Positions 8,074-16,411 of a stretch of 64,000 bases of DNA are shown piece by piece. The position numbers and the translations under genes are program-made. The stretch is from G963663365 sp963663365 (GTDB lineage: Bacteria > Hinthialibacterota > Hinthialibacteria > Hinthialibacterales > G963663365): NCBI GenBank assembly GCA_963663365.2, contig CAXXIH010000004.1, forward strand, positions 868,001 to 932,000. The letters run 5' to 3'. The number at the start of each line of letters is the position of its first letter. Position 1 is the first letter of the stretch. The notes beneath the pieces were generated by a model that saw only the letters and a program-made list of their open reading frames with translations, was not told where the DNA came from and searched no databases.

Positions 8074-9879
8074 CTATTTCTCTTCACTTTCCTTAATCTG
8101 CTTCCGAACTTCTTCCAACTTCTCATCCAAGTTGGGGATACCCGGCATCAGAGTATGAGCCTCTTCAAATTGCTCCAACGCCACAGTCCAATTCCCCCGC
8201 TGACGGTTGATTTCTCCTTTGAGGAATATCGCCTCGGCATTCTTAGGGGCAAATGCAATCAACGCGTCGTAAATCTCTTCGGCTTCGTCCAGTTGATTAT
8301 TGGCAATGTAGACTTTTCCCAAAATATTCTTTGCCATTTTGTTTTCAGGGGCCAGATCCAGACACATTTTTAAATACTTAATTGCGTCCTCGTAGCGCCC
8401 CAACTGTCCCAAAATGTCCCCCATATTCAAATAAGGCGAGGGATTGGCCGGATCGATGCCGATAATCTCCGTCATTAGATTCATGGCTCGGTCTAATTCA
8501 CCCTGGCTCATCATACTCAGGGCTTCATCGATCATTGAATAAACTTCCGTACGAGTTTTTGTATCAGGAAGCCCCTCTGTATTTTGGCTGGGATCGAATG
8601 TCCCGCCGGTATACCCCGCAGCCGCGAGCGCCTCGATCGATTCTTCGCTCATGCGAATATCCGAGGTCTCGTTCTCTTGAGACCAAAGTACCAGCTTCTC
8701 TTCGACCGCTGGTTCGAAGTTTGCCGCATCGTCTTGCCGTTCAGCATAAAGATTCGTGAGTTCCCCCGAATCCTTGCGCAGATCGTAGAGTTCCCGTTCC
8801 GGAGCACGGATATATTTCAAACCACTCCGCCGTATCGAATACGATGGACTCCAATTAAAAAACAACGGATACAATGACTCTCCATAAATATCCCGCTCTT
8901 GAATGGTCCCGCCCCGAAACAAAGCCGCCAAACTCACACCGTCCGTATCCACGGCCGGCAATCCGAAAAAATCCAGAAGCGTCGGCATCACATCGATAAT
9001 ACTCACCGGCGTATTGATCCGTTTGCCCGCATTGGCTCCCGGTTCTGGAAAACGGCACATAAACGCAATGCGCATCGTGGCATCGTAGAGGAACAATCCA
9101 TGCCCCTGTTCATTATGTTCCCAAAGGCTTTCACCGTGGTCACTGACAAGGAAAATGAGGGTCTTTTCGAGAAGTCCATTCTCTTCCAGCTCGCCAATCA
9201 CTCTCCCCAGGCACCGGTCGACATGCATAATCTCCCCATCATAGGGCCGGTCGGGATATTTCCGTGCGATATCTTCAGGTGGCAGATAAGGAAGATGCGG
9301 ATCGTAATAATGCAAAAACAGCGCAAACGGCTTTTGGGGATCACGGTTCTTTAGCCAGTCCAAGGCAAGATCGCTGACAATCGCGCCATCGCGCTGTACC
9401 ACAGGGCCAACCGTTCCGATCTGTTTTTTCGTGAAAGAATCGTCGTAGAAATCGAATCCCTGATCCAAGCCCGACCGCTTAGACATAATCATGCACGAAA
9501 TAATCGCATGGGTTTGATAGCCGCTATCTCGGAAACACTCTGCCAAAGTCACGGCATTGTTATTCAACATGTAGTTGGCGTTATCCCGGACACCGTGCCG
9601 TCCGCAATACCAACCCGTAAACAGGCTTGTATGCGCCGGTTGTGTCAACGGCGCAGATGTGACCGCTTCCTCAAAAACCACACCCTCATCGGCCAGACGT
9701 TGAATCGTGGGAGTCTCAATATCCCGCCCATAGGAAGAAAGGTGATCCGGACGGCAGGTATCGATGGATATCAAAAGCAGGTTCTTTCCGGTCAGAGGAC
9801 TGTTAGGATCGTTCGCACAGCCCGGCAGTCCGAATAGGCATACAAGCAAAAAAGGCAACCAAATCCGATTACCGTACAT
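8074..9879 (-). CDS. Sulfatase-superfamily lipoprotein with C-terminal TPRs (not a formylglycine sulfatase)
   Basis: 601 residues from the ATG at 9879, chosen because TTGGAGA precedes it and a lipobox follows (LPGC, lipidated Cys21); an upstream in-frame extension looks non-coding. The alkaline-phosphatase/sulfatase fold starts at LLLISIDTCRPDHLSSYG, with a metal Asp at residue 40, and continues to FLVSDHGESLWEHNEQGHG carrying further metal ligands. At the nucleophile position a true sulfatase has C/S-x-P-S-R, but here it is Thr79 in PLTQPAH, so a phosphatase or phosphotransferase chemistry is more likely. At least two to three TPRs occupy the last 120 residues. Likely anchored in the periplasm. 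Confidence 0.85.
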   Translation of the reverse strand: MYGNRIWLPFLLVCLFGLPGCANDPNSPLTGKNLLLISIDTCRPDHLSSYGRDIETPTIQRLADEGVVFEEAVTSAPLTQPAHTSLFTGWYCGRHGVRDNANYMLNNNAVTLAECFRDSGYQTHAIISCMIMSKRSGLDQGFDFYDDSFTKKQIGTVGPVVQRDGAIVSDLALDWLKNRDPQKPFALFLHYYDPHLPYLPPEDIARKYPDRPYDGEIMHVDRCLGRVIGELEENGLLEKTLIFLVSDHGESLWEHNEQGHGLFLYDATMRIAFMCRFPEPGANAGKRINTPVSIIDVMPTLLDFFGLPAVDTDGVSLAALFRGGTIQERDIYGESLYPLFFNWSPSYSIRRSGLKYIRAPERELYDLRKDSGELTNLYAERQDDAANFEPAVEEKLVLWSQENETSDIRMSEESIEALAAAGYTGGTFDPSQNTEGLPDTKTRTEVYSMIDEALSMMSQGELDRAMNLMTEIIGIDPANPSPYLNMGDILGQLGRYEDAIKYLKMCLDLAPENKMAKNILGKVYIANNQLDEAEEIYDALIAFAPKNAEAIFLKGEINRQRGNWTVALEQFEEAHTLMPGIPNLDEKLEEVRKQIKESEEK

Positions 9880-10172
9880 ACAATAAATCTCCAATAGTTC
9901 GGTGGTCGTCACCGTTATAAGTAGTGTGACGCCTGCCGTCAGACCGATGAAGGATGATGATCGTTGTCGGTAGGGGGGCCATTTGTAGCCGCCGGGCGGT
10001 TCGCGTGATAAATTCAACAGGAATTCACGAGCCATGCAGGCAATGAATCCCAAACGCTGGTCGGTGCCTATTGACACTTCCGTTGAGCAATCTGAACAAC
10101 GGCCTTTGTGTCGGCGTCAAAACCACATAGATAAGCCAAACGTTTAACCGGGAAGCGAAATAGAGGAAAAGT

Positions 10173-11732
10173 ATGACCGCCAGACGCCTTTTGCATTTCA
10201 GCGTATTTTTGATTTGGGTGGGAGCACTAGTCACGTTGCATCAACAGGTCTCCAGCCGCGCTTTTCTCGATGAAGGCGCGCGTATCAGCGTGGCCGATGG
10301 TTCTATGGTGTTATGCGAAGATAACTTAGTCCTTTATTTAGCCGGACAGCCGTCAGGTATGAGCAACTTTTTGTTGGAGAGGAAACAAAATCCGGCGAAT
10401 CCACAGCAACCGCAACAGGGCGCACTGCATTATTCCAGCATACTCAGCATGAGATTCGCGGCACTCGGTGTGCAATTAGGGACGCGAATCAGCTCCGATG
10501 GATATGTCAACGAAGACCTCACACTGCGTAGCGTCAATGCCGAATTCTCGGCTGCTGGAGCCGGAAATAAGATCGAAGCCGTTCGTCAAGGTAATGAAAT
10601 CATCGTGAAAACCGGCTCCGAAGGCTATGTGCATGAGAAACGGATTCCTGTTGAAGGGCCGGTCTATCCGCCTGATGTCATGCATCTGGTCGCGGCACGG
10701 CAGGGCCTAAATCAGGGTGCGGTCTACCAACTCCAAGGTTTTGAACCCATGACCGCTGCAGTCGGGACTTTTGAAGTAAAAATACTGGGCCCACGTACAA
10801 TTCAATCTGTAAAAGGCCCTATACGCGGCATTGTCATCGAAACCGAATTTCAACGCGTGACCAGCACTATGGTCCTGAATCCTCAAGATTCCAGTGTCTA
10901 TCTCATGGAAGCCGATTTAGGCGGCATGCCCTTTCAAGCCATCCGGGAACAAGAATCCGAGCAGGGCCTGCTCCCTGCACCTAAAATGCCCGAAGGCAAT
11001 ACCGCCGACTTCTTGGCTCAGAGTTTGATGCTCTCCAATGTCCTCATCGAGCGCCCCCAAGATGTCAAACGCATGGTGGTCACCATGCAACCCATGGAGC
11101 CCCGGGACCTGGTCCTGGATGGGTACACCCAGCGCGCTTTGGAGACCGATACGCAAAATGTCTCCATGCGGGTTGAGATCATCAGCCCTCATTTCACCAC
11201 CGGCACTCCGCGAGGAGGTGGGGCCATTGCCAATTCCAATCCCGCCGGAAAAGAATTCTTGAGCGAGGAGCAATGGATTCAGGTCAACCACCCCATGATC
11301 TTGACCAAAGCCAAACAGGTCACACACGGTGCCTCCGGAACATGGGATGCGGCCACGAAAATCGCCGATTTCCTGTACACCCGTATCGACAAAAGCATTC
11401 GCCCCACAGTCCCCTCAGCCATAGAAGTTCTTAAAACCATGAGTGGCGATTGTAATGAACACAGCACACTATTCTGCGCCATGGCCCGCGCGGTGGGGAT
11501 TCCGACAAAAATCATTGCCGGATTGGTCTATATAGACGGCAAATGGGGATACCACGCCTGGAATGAAGTCATGGTCGGTAATCGTTGGTATCCCATCGAC
11601 TCCACACTTAACAGAATTCAAATGGACGCCGCTCACATCAAATTGGCCGAGGGGGGGTTGGATAAACAAGTCGCCATCGCCCACTTGGTAGGAAAGCTAA
11701 AAGTCCATATTGAAAATTATGAATACAAATAG
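10173..11732 (+). CDS. Transglutaminase-like cysteine protease-fold protein
   Basis: 519 residues with an N-terminal hydrophobic segment (residues 7-22) acting as signal peptide or anchor. The C-terminal part is a transglutaminase-like domain with a complete triad: Cys427 in GDCNEHST, His461 in YHAWNE and Asp476 in YPIDST. The central 350 residues are beta-rich and unassigned. Such proteins often act on peptide bonds outside the cytoplasm, but the substrate is unknown. It is divergent from the sulfatase-like gene and is followed 72 bases later by the ABC ATPase gene, which may share its transcript. Confidence 0.82.
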   Translation: MTARRLLHFSVFLIWVGALVTLHQQVSSRAFLDEGARISVADGSMVLCEDNLVLYLAGQPSGMSNFLLERKQNPANPQQPQQGALHYSSILSMRFAALGVQLGTRISSDGYVNEDLTLRSVNAEFSAAGAGNKIEAVRQGNEIIVKTGSEGYVHEKRIPVEGPVYPPDVMHLVAARQGLNQGAVYQLQGFEPMTAAVGTFEVKILGPRTIQSVKGPIRGIVIETEFQRVTSTMVLNPQDSSVYLMEADLGGMPFQAIREQESEQGLLPAPKMPEGNTADFLAQSLMLSNVLIERPQDVKRMVVTMQPMEPRDLVLDGYTQRALETDTQNVSMRVEIISPHFTTGTPRGGGAIANSNPAGKEFLSEEQWIQVNHPMILTKAKQVTHGASGTWDAATKIADFLYTRIDKSIRPTVPSAIEVLKTMSGDCNEHSTLFCAMARAVGIPTKIIAGLVYIDGKWGYHAWNEVMVGNRWYPIDSTLNRIQMDAAHIKLAEGGLDKQVAIAHLVGKLKVHIENYEYK

Positions 11733-11804
11733 ACTCAGCCTTCTACAAGGACTTCTCGCCGCGGTGGTAGGCATGCGCTAAAATATTGATACGGCGTTAG
11801 TGGA

Positions 11805-12587
11805 ATGATCGAAATACAAAACCTCACGAAAGACTATGGCTCGGTCCGAGCAGTAGATGACCTCACGATTTCCGTGCCGGTAGGCCAGTTCTTTGGATTT
11901 TTGGGACCGAACGGCGCTGGCAAAACGACGACCATCAAAGTCCTCTCGGGTCTCTTAAGGCCTACCAAAGGCCGCATCGAAGTGGGCCGCAATGGAGATG
12001 GCAAGGGCTATGACATGGCCACCGATGCCCTGGCCGCCAAGGCCGTCACCGGTTATGTCCCCGATACTCCCTATCTCTATGAAAAACTCACCGGCCATGA
12101 ATTTGTCCATTTTATCGGTGGCCTTTATCAGGTCCCCGAAAAAGTAGTCGAAGAGAAAATCGAAGAATATTTCCACCTATTGTCTTTGACAGATGCGGCT
12201 CATGAGTTAATCGAATCTTACTCCCATGGCATGCGCCAAAAATTGGTCATGACTTCTGCTTTGGTTCACGATCCACAGGTTTTGGTGGTCGATGAACCCA
12301 TGGTAGGGCTGGATCCACGTAGTGCGCGTACAGTCAAAGACCTGCTCAAACGCAAAAGTAAAGAAGGAATGACGATCTTTCTTTCCACACACACCCTCGA
12401 CGTTGCCGAAGAACTATGTGACCGTATAGCAATTGTAAAGAAAGGGCGTCTTATCGCCCTCGGCACCCTGGCAGAACTTCGGGCACGCTCAACGGCTTCC
12501 GTGGATGAAGGGGAACGGCTTGAAGCGCTTTTCCTTAAGCTCACCGAGGATTTGGCCGAAGATTCCACGATAGGCTCAATTGCTTGA
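11805..12587 (+). CDS. ABC transporter ATP-binding protein
   Basis: 260 residues, full-length for an ABC-2-type exporter ATPase. Walker A GPNGAGKTT (residues 34-42), signature SHGMRQKL, Walker B VLVVDEPMVGLD and the H-loop FLSTHTL are all intact. The C-terminal region resembles CcmA/NatA-like ATPases with an extra tail. No membrane partner follows it. The only ABC-2-like permease in the window is about 8 kb away on the other strand (20843-22537), and pairing with it is speculative. Confidence 0.93.
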   Translation: MIEIQNLTKDYGSVRAVDDLTISVPVGQFFGFLGPNGAGKTTTIKVLSGLLRPTKGRIEVGRNGDGKGYDMATDALAAKAVTGYVPDTPYLYEKLTGHEFVHFIGGLYQVPEKVVEEKIEEYFHLLSLTDAAHELIESYSHGMRQKLVMTSALVHDPQVLVVDEPMVGLDPRSARTVKDLLKRKSKEGMTIFLSTHTLDVAEELCDRIAIVKKGRLIALGTLAELRARSTASVDEGERLEALFLKLTEDLAEDSTIGSIA

Positions 12588-12744
12588 GCCTAATCTATTA
12601 AGCTCTGAGCTGATTCGGGCTGCGAGACTTAGGAATTTATCGAAGCTGACCAGACGCTCGCCCCGGCTTTTGCCGACTGATACCCATTAGTGCGCAATTG
12701 CGGTGGAACTGTTACCCTTGCGGCTGGAGCGGAGGCGCGGTTTT

Positions 12745-13254
12745 ATGACGGCCATGACCGAAGCGGAAAACACCATAATTGTCCAAACCACACGGTTCGG
12801 ACAAATTGAAGTCAAAGAAGAGGAAGCCATCACTATGGATGGCGGCCTTTTAGGCTTCGCCGGGTTGACGCGTTTCGTTTTAATTAACAATCCCGAACAG
12901 GCGCCTTTTCTATGGCTTCAATGCCTGGACGATGGATCGTTGGCCTTTGTGGTCACCGATCCTTTTGTGTTTTTCCCCGGATACAAAATTTATGTCAAAA
13001 AAGAGGATCTCGAGCCCCTCGGATTATCCAAAATCGATGAGGCGACTATCCTCACCATTGTTACAATTCCGATAAATCCGCACGACATCACCGCCAATCT
13101 GCGCGGTCCGTTAGTGTTTAATGTCGACGAGCGCATCGGAAAACAGATTGTTTTAGTGGACGACCGTTATCACACCAAGCACTTCCTTTTGCACGATATC
13201 CCGGAAGAGCTTGGCGGCGGACCCGACACACAAGCACCGGAAGGCAACCGATAG
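12745..13254 (+). CDS. fliW: Flagellar assembly factor FliW
   Basis: 170 residues. FliW binds flagellin and antagonises CsrA, tying flagellin synthesis to secretion. Conserved parts include TTRFGQIEVKEEEAI, the GLLGFAGLTRFVLI segment, FLWLQCLDDGSLAF and GPLVFNVDERIGKQIVL. The start at 12745 is chosen for the GGAGG about nine bases upstream; a longer frame begins at 12703. csrA follows after 101 bases, the conserved fliW-csrA pairing. No flagellin or other structural flagellar gene is in the window. Confidence 0.93.
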   Translation: MTAMTEAENTIIVQTTRFGQIEVKEEEAITMDGGLLGFAGLTRFVLINNPEQAPFLWLQCLDDGSLAFVVTDPFVFFPGYKIYVKKEDLEPLGLSKIDEATILTIVTIPINPHDITANLRGPLVFNVDERIGKQIVLVDDRYHTKHFLLHDIPEELGGGPDTQAPEGNR

Positions 13255-13355
13255 TTGGTTGAAATGAAAGCGTCCGTGCAGCAAACACTGCACGGTTGAG
13301 AATAACTAAGGATGATGCGGGCCGGTTCGATCCGGCGCCGGCCACGGATGGCACT

Positions 13356-13652
13356 ATGCTGGTTCTAAGCCGCAAACTGGACGAGAGCATTATTATTGGC
13401 GATGACGTCGTTATTACCATCGTCGATGTAAAGGGCGAGCAGGTTAAGATCGGAATCACCGCTCCCAAGGCGGTTTCCATCCACCGCATGGAGGTCTATG
13501 AGGCGATCCAAGAAGAAAACCGGGCTGCGGCCGCCCATCAAGAAACCGACCTGAATCAGCTCAGCAAAATTCTTCCTTCAATTCCAAAATCCTCACTTGT
13601 CACTCCGGCTTCCCTTAAAGCCAAATCCTCAAAACAAAATACCGGCTCCTAA
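13356..13652 (+). CDS. csrA: Carbon storage regulator CsrA with C-terminal extension
   Basis: 98 residues starting [20 protein letters not shown], the textbook CsrA N-terminus; the RNA-binding strand and [12 protein letters not shown] segment end near residue 55. CsrA is usually 60-75 residues; here a Ser/Lys/Pro-rich tail of about 35 residues follows, likely disordered. A C-terminal extension can modulate CsrA, but no function for this one is known to me. The ribosome-binding site is weak (GGATGGCACT before ATG). Upstream fliW is its expected antagonist. Confidence 0.93.
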   Translation: MLVLSRKLDESIIIGDDVVITIVDVKGEQVKIGITAPKAVSIHRMEVYEAIQEENRAAAAHQETDLNQLSKILPSIPKSSLVTPASLKAKSSKQNTGS

Positions 13653-13876
13653 AAACTCCTTAATATCGCTCCTTCCGCCAAGCGCACATTGCATATTCTG
13701 AATCATTTATTGTTTAATTTAGTAACGCTGGAAAGCATGATTATCCACTCGGCTTATCGTGTCTTTATCCCATTCCCGAACAAGCTTGTTGCTGGATTTG
13801 GCCTCAACACCTATGATGATTTTTTGGATCGACCGTTGGTGGACCTATTTTATTGTTTCCTTCAAGGAGATTTCTT

Positions 13877-15232
13877 ATGCAAGATCGGACCGGCACGTCG
13901 CCTGGAACTGCTAATAAATCACGGCGTGATTTTATGAAAAAAACCGCAGTCGCTGCCACGGCGGCGAGTTTAATTGGAACGTCCAAATCATGGGCCGGGG
14001 CCAATGACACGATTCGAGTAGGAATCGTCGGACTGCACGGGCGGGGTGGCCCTCACATGCGTGCACATTACGGAATGCCCAATGTTGCTGTAACCGCACT
14101 TTGTGATGTCGATGAGAGACAGATCGACATGCGCTTGGGGGAATTAGCCGAAATAAATTATCCGAAACCCAAAACGTATACCGATATTCGCCGGATGCTC
14201 GATGACGATGTCGTTGACGCGGTCAGTATTGCCACACCCAACCACTGGCACTCTTTGCAATCCATTTGGGCCTGCCAGGCGGGTAAGCATGTTTATGTCG
14301 AGAAACCTCTTTCACACAATGTGTGGGAAGGGCGTCAGCTCGTCAAAGCAGCCCGAAAATACAATTGTATTGTTCAGCATGGCACCCAAGCCCGTTCCTA
14401 TCCGGCGATGCAAGAAGCCGTGCGTAAGCTGCGTGAAGGCGTCATTGGCGAGGTCTATATGGGCAAAGGCATTTGTTACAAGTGGCGCGATACCATCGGC
14501 CACACACCGGATTCACAGCCGCCTGCAGGCGTCGATTACGACCAATGGGAAGGCCCGGCCAAGGATCGCCCCTTTAGCGAGAATCGATTCCACTACAATT
14601 GGCACTGGCAGTGGCCCTATGGCAATGGCGATATCGGCAATCAAGGCGTCCATCAAATGGACATCGCCCGTTGGGGTTTAGGCGTCGACCTCCCCAAAAA
14701 GGTCCAGTCGATGGGTGGGCATTTTATGTTCGATGACGATCAGACCACACCCAATGTGCTGATTTCTGCCATGAGCTACCCCGATGTCGACAAGATGCTG
14801 GTCTTCGAAGTCCGGCACTGGATCACCAATAAAGAAGGCGGTATCGGTGAAGGACACGACAATACCATTGGTAATATCTTCTGGGGTTCCGAAGGCTATA
14901 TGGTTATTGATGGCGACTCCTACCGCACCTACCTGGGACGTGATTGCAAGCCGGGCCCCAGCGGCGAAGGCGGAGGTAAACTCGAGCTCCACTTTGCCAA
15001 CTTCATCGAGGCCATTCGCGCCGGGAATCCCGATATCCTCAATGCAGATGTCGAAGAAGGCCATTATTCTTCCGCCCTCTGCCATCTCGCCAACATCGCT
15101 TACCGCGTTGGACGCACCATTGAGGTCGATCCCGAAAAAGAGACCATCATCGGCGACCGTGAAGCCAAACGGTTGATCAAGGATGATCAGCGCGGCTATC
15201 GCAAACCCTACACCGTACCTTCAAAAATCTGA
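13877..15232 (+). CDS. Tat-exported Gfo/Idh/MocA-family oxidoreductase
   Basis: 451 residues from the ATG at 13877, preceded by AAGGAG at seven bases. The N-terminus has a twin-arginine signal (SRRDFMKKTAVAATAASL). The NAD(P)-binding Rossmann motif GIVGLHGRGG and the family segment HVYVEKPLSHNVWEGRQLV, with the EKP catalytic Lys, follow. The C-terminal half (HYNWHWQWPYGNGDIGNQG) is typical of exported sugar or inositol oxidoreductases that are numerous in Planctomycetes-like genomes. A strong terminator ends the unit. Substrate unknown. Confidence 0.93.
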   Translation: MQDRTGTSPGTANKSRRDFMKKTAVAATAASLIGTSKSWAGANDTIRVGIVGLHGRGGPHMRAHYGMPNVAVTALCDVDERQIDMRLGELAEINYPKPKTYTDIRRMLDDDVVDAVSIATPNHWHSLQSIWACQAGKHVYVEKPLSHNVWEGRQLVKAARKYNCIVQHGTQARSYPAMQEAVRKLREGVIGEVYMGKGICYKWRDTIGHTPDSQPPAGVDYDQWEGPAKDRPFSENRFHYNWHWQWPYGNGDIGNQGVHQMDIARWGLGVDLPKKVQSMGGHFMFDDDQTTPNVLISAMSYPDVDKMLVFEVRHWITNKEGGIGEGHDNTIGNIFWGSEGYMVIDGDSYRTYLGRDCKPGPSGEGGGKLELHFANFIEAIRAGNPDILNADVEEGHYSSALCHLANIAYRVGRTIEVDPEKETIIGDREAKRLIKDDQRGYRKPYTVPSKI

Positions 15233-15278
15233 CACGATTAACTTTATGCGGCTTAAGACGCATATTCGAGAACGCATG

Positions 15279-15318
15279 CATCAGGCGCTGGGAAACCTCA
15301 GCGCCTGATGATTTTTAT
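15279..15318 (+). terminator. Intrinsic terminator after the Gfo/Idh gene
   Basis: A perfect 12-bp stem, CATCAGGCGCTG (15279-15290) with CAGCGCCTGATG (15299-15310), an eight-base loop and the tail ATTTTTAT. It lies 46 bases after the oxidoreductase stop. Confidence 0.9.
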
Positions 15319-15355
15319 CGCTATGATTGTTGAAACCAACGAATATTTATGAATC

Positions 15356-16264
15356 ATGCGCCGAAATGTGATCTACAACCACTCCTGCGAGAATCTTAAA
15401 GCCATCGATGACGAGGCTGTCGCTCTCACTGTGACTTCGCCGCCGTACTGGAATGCCATCGATTATGACCGGCATAGCGAAGATTCCGATCAATGGTACC
15501 GGACACGTCAATACGCCGAAGGCTATAACGAATACCAAGACTATCTGGATTGGATTCAGCGCATCTTCGCCGGTGTATTACAAAAAACCAAACCCGGCGG
15601 TTTTGCGGCCATCGTGATCGGTACCGTCATTCACGAAAAAAAACACTATCCCGCACCCTTCGATATCGTGGCCCGGCTCACACAAAACGGCTGGGAATTC
15701 CATCAGGATATTGTCTGGCACAAAGTCACCGGTGGCGTCAAACGCGCGGGCGTTGCCATCCAACACCCGTATCCCGGATACTTTTACCCCAACATCATGA
15801 TGGAATACATCTTGATGTTTAGAAAACCGGGCGAACCGATTTTCAAATCCCATTCCAAAGATGAAAAGAAGGCCGCCGCCTTTCCAACCCAAAAACTATT
15901 TACAACCGAAATTGCCAACAATGTCTGGCATATCGCTCCTGTTCCTCCCGGCCATCTCGATCATCCCTGTCCTTTCCCCGAAGAAATCCCCCACCGGCTG
16001 ATCCAGCTCTATTCTTATCCGGGTGATTTGATTTTAGATCCTTATGCCGGAGTCGGCCAAACACTAAAAGTCGCCCGCAACTTGGATCGTGATTATGTTG
16101 GTTATGAAATCGTCGAAAAGTATGTGGAAAATGCCCAAAAGCGTGTTAATGAAAAATCCTCGATTCGCAAGAATCAACTAATAGCCGTCTATGAGAAGAT
16201 CCCCCTCAATGCCGAACGTACCGGCATGACCCGCAACAAAAACGCCAAAACCCGCCACGGCTAA
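15356..16264 (+). CDS. Orphan DNA methyltransferase (N4-cytosine/N6-adenine, beta-type order)
   Basis: 302 residues. Motif IV is TSPPYW (about residues 27-32), where SPPY favours N4-cytosine methylation, and the SAM-binding motif I comes later as LDPYAGVGQTLKVA near residue 227 followed by RDYVGYEI. This order defines the beta class. The region between holds the target-recognition part. No restriction endonuclease, specificity subunit or phage gene is adjacent, so it appears solitary and may be regulatory. No good ribosome-binding site is seen; initiation near the stem of the preceding terminator region is possible. Confidence 0.88.
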   Translation: MRRNVIYNHSCENLKAIDDEAVALTVTSPPYWNAIDYDRHSEDSDQWYRTRQYAEGYNEYQDYLDWIQRIFAGVLQKTKPGGFAAIVIGTVIHEKKHYPAPFDIVARLTQNGWEFHQDIVWHKVTGGVKRAGVAIQHPYPGYFYPNIMMEYILMFRKPGEPIFKSHSKDEKKAAAFPTQKLFTTEIANNVWHIAPVPPGHLDHPCPFPEEIPHRLIQLYSYPGDLILDPYAGVGQTLKVARNLDRDYVGYEIVEKYVENAQKRVNEKSSIRKNQLIAVYEKIPLNAERTGMTRNKNAKTRHG

Positions 16265-16411
16265 TCCCTGCACAAAAAGAGCCGAAACCGGATTTATCCG
16301 CTTCTATCCTAAAAACAAAAATGCGAAACTTTGCTTGCAGAACTGTGGGCAAGGTCATGTTCACTCAAATTCCGATGACCTGCCGGTTTCAACTTGAAAA
16401 GGAAATGTGAG

